Positions 6,121 to 6,963 of a stretch of 6,963 nucleotides of DNA are shown here, piece after piece (the stretch's first letter is position 1; each line of letters starts with the position of its first letter). A model generated the notes under the pieces. The model had not been told where the DNA came from and did no database searches. It was given only the letters and a program-made list of their open reading frames with translations. A program made the translations under genes and the position numbers. The stretch is from Hyphomicrobiales bacterium (GTDB lineage: Bacteria; Pseudomonadota; Alphaproteobacteria; Rhizobiales; Beijerinckiaceae), in the NCBI GenBank assembly GCA_027489835.1, contig JAIXZF010000181.1:1-6963 (forward strand). The letters are read 5' to 3'.

Positions 6121-6151
6121 GCCGGCTCCCAGCTCCGCGCAGGGGGCCGGC
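6121..6151 (+). terminator. GC-rich hairpin after thrS
   Basis: A 10-bp stem, GCCGGCTCCC (6121-6130) with GGGGGCCGGC (6142-6151) and one G-U wobble, encloses an 11-nt loop and starts 7 nt after the thrS stop. It is followed by ATTGGCGAAA rather than a T-run, so it is either a non-canonical terminator or an mRNA 3'-end stabiliser. The wobble indicates the rightward transcript as the natural folding strand. Confidence 0.5.
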
Positions 6152-6163
6152 ATTGGCGAAACG

Positions 6164-6194
6164 TTGACGAAACGCGCGAAAGCCGTTCGACAAT
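6164..6194 (+). promoter_or_regulatory. Possible promoter of the DUF2157 gene
   Basis: TTGACG at 6164-6169 is a good -35 match. The best -10 candidate is GACAAT at 6189-6194, which has a long 19-nt spacer and a poor first half. GAAACG occurs twice, at 6158-6163 and 6169-6174, flanking and overlapping the -35, with a further GAAAG at about 6178. These phased half-repeats could bind a regulator, but the evidence is weak. Confidence 0.28.
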
Positions 6195-6222
6195 TCCGCG
6201 CGACTCGCGCCACACTCATCCC

Positions 6223-6963
6223 ATGATGCTCGGGAGCTATCGCAAGCGGCTCGAAGCCGACTTGGTGAACTGGACGCATGCCGGGCTGATCCAGCCCACC
6301 CAGGCGTCGGCGATCCGTCGCGCCGTCGAGGCACAGGGCGGGGTGAAGCTGCCCGGCGTGCTCGGCATGCTCGGCGCGCTGCTGCTGGCGGCCGCAATGA
6401 TCGCTTTCGTCGCAGCGAACTGGGAGGCCATCCCGCGCCTCGTCAAGCTTGGCGGCATCCTCGCGGGCATTGTGGCGGCGCTGGGCGCATCCTGGCATTT
6501 CGGCAGGGCGGGCTCGCCGCGGACCGCCGACGCAGCCGCCACGCTTGCGACCCTGGTGTTCGGCGCCGGCGTCGCGCTGGTCGGGCAGATGTACCATCTG
6601 CCGGCCGATTGGCCCGCAGGCGCCCTGCTGGTCGGGATCGGGGCGCTGGTCGCGGCAGCGCTGATGCGCTCGGACGGGGCACTGATCATCGCCTTCGCGG
6701 CCGGCGCTGGCTGGCTGTTCGCAAGCTACAGCGAGGGCGCCGGCGTGCTGGGACCCTTGGCCACCATCTCGTGGACGTCGACGCCGTGGTATCTGGCCTT
6801 CTGGCTGCCCGCCTTCGCCCTCGCCATGGGACGCACGAAGCGGCCGGTGCATCATGCCGCCGTGCTGGCGCTCGGCGTCTGGCTGGTCCTGGCGGCCGGC
6901 AACCCGCTCGGCTCGCGCATGTTCGGCAGCCTGCTCGCCTTCTGGCTCGCCATCGCGATCGCC
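6223..6963 (+). CDS. DUF2157 polytopic membrane protein (3' end outside window)
   Basis: The frame is open from ATG at 6223 to the window end, giving 247 residues with no stop, so the gene is truncated by the edge. A cytoplasmic N-terminus of about 43 residues (RKRLEADLVNWTHAGLIQPTQASAIRR) is followed by at least eight hydrophobic segments, at about 44-64, 73-92, 104-123, 132-148, 152-168, 187-203, 210-226 and 234 onward. FVAANWEAIPRLVKLGG at 62-78 and GAGVALVGQMYHLPADWPAG at 114-133 match the DUF2157 family of predicted inner-membrane proteins. Its function is unknown. The gene starts with two consecutive ATG codons (6223 and 6226) and no Shine-Dalgarno sequence is visible upstream. It lies 109 bp after thrS with a hairpin between, so it probably has its own promoter. 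In other genomes DUF2157 genes are often followed by a GDYXXLXY-domain gene, which would lie to the right. Confidence 0.85.
   Translation, partial: MMLGSYRKRLEADLVNWTHAGLIQPTQASAIRRAVEAQGGVKLPGVLGMLGALLLAAAMIAFVAANWEAIPRLVKLGGILAGIVAALGASWHFGRAGSPRTADAAATLATLVFGAGVALVGQMYHLPADWPAGALLVGIGALVAAALMRSDGALIIAFAAGAGWLFASYSEGAGVLGPLATISWTSTPWYLAFWLPAFALAMGRTKRPVHHAAVLALGVWLVLAAGNPLGSRMFGSLLAFWLAIAIA

Noticed and set aside
6158..6181. LexA (SOS) box upstream of the DUF2157 gene
   Set aside because: The alphaproteobacterial SOS box is GAAC-N7-GAAC; the repeats here are GAAACG with a different period and do not match.
4041..6215. Very long open frame (724 codons) on the minus strand opposite thrS
   Set aside because: It mirrors thrS in a fixed frame, is rich in Leu, Arg, His, Gly and Ala, has no recognisable domain, and arises from GC-rich third positions suppressing stops. 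thrS on the plus strand is certain.
6079..6855. 258-codon open frame antisense to the DUF2157 gene
   Set aside because: Its low-complexity Arg/Gly/His/Gln-rich translation covers a plus-strand frame with clear membrane segments and DUF2157 motifs.
1..6963. A novel defence, mobile or multi-gene system
   Set aside because: No transposase, integrase, toxin-antitoxin pair, nuclease, CRISPR repeat or long direct repeat was seen. All eight genes belong to recognisable families in a chromosomal housekeeping context.

Overview
The window is high-GC DNA with a gene content and order typical of an alphaproteobacterium, most likely from the Rhizobiales/Hyphomicrobiales. The evidence is a monofunctional hisI, folE, a divergent IscU-like scaffold gene, yidD lying apart from rnpA/yidC, and a nearby thrS. 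The genus cannot be fixed from the sequence; similarity to Bosea or Methylobacterium-like lineages is only an impression. There are eight protein genes. No rRNA, tRNA, insertion sequence, CRISPR array or phage gene is visible.

Layout. Positions 1-158 are non-coding. hisI (159-578, minus) and folE (643-1320, minus) point leftward and are separated by a clear intrinsic terminator (589-612). A 178-bp divergent intergenic region follows. Three tightly packed rightward genes come next: an IscU/NifU-N-type scaffold protein (1499-1954), a MAPEG-family membrane protein (1965-2375) and yidD (2380-2739). yidD runs tail-to-tail into a leftward gene for a secreted ClpP-fold protein of the COG3904 type (2711-3934, minus), with 29 bp of coding overlap. 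A second divergent intergenic region of 175 bp leads to thrS (4110-6113, plus), which is followed by a GC-rich hairpin. The last gene, a DUF2157 polytopic membrane protein (6223-6963, plus), is cut by the window edge.

How the genes work together. They look like housekeeping and envelope functions rather than one pathway: histidine biosynthesis (HisI), the first step of folate/pterin biosynthesis (FolE), Fe-S cluster handling (IscU-like), inner-membrane biogenesis (YidD), threonyl-tRNA charging (ThrS), and three less-characterised membrane or periplasmic proteins. HisI and FolE both carry out metal-dependent hydrolytic chemistry on purine-derived rings, but that is not evidence of shared control.

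I see no convincing undescribed multi-gene system. The points most worth a second look are the IscU-like protein lacking the third cluster-ligand cysteine, the terminator placed directly before hisI, the yidD/COG3904 overlap with a hairpin inside it, and the two-part architecture of the COG3904 protein.
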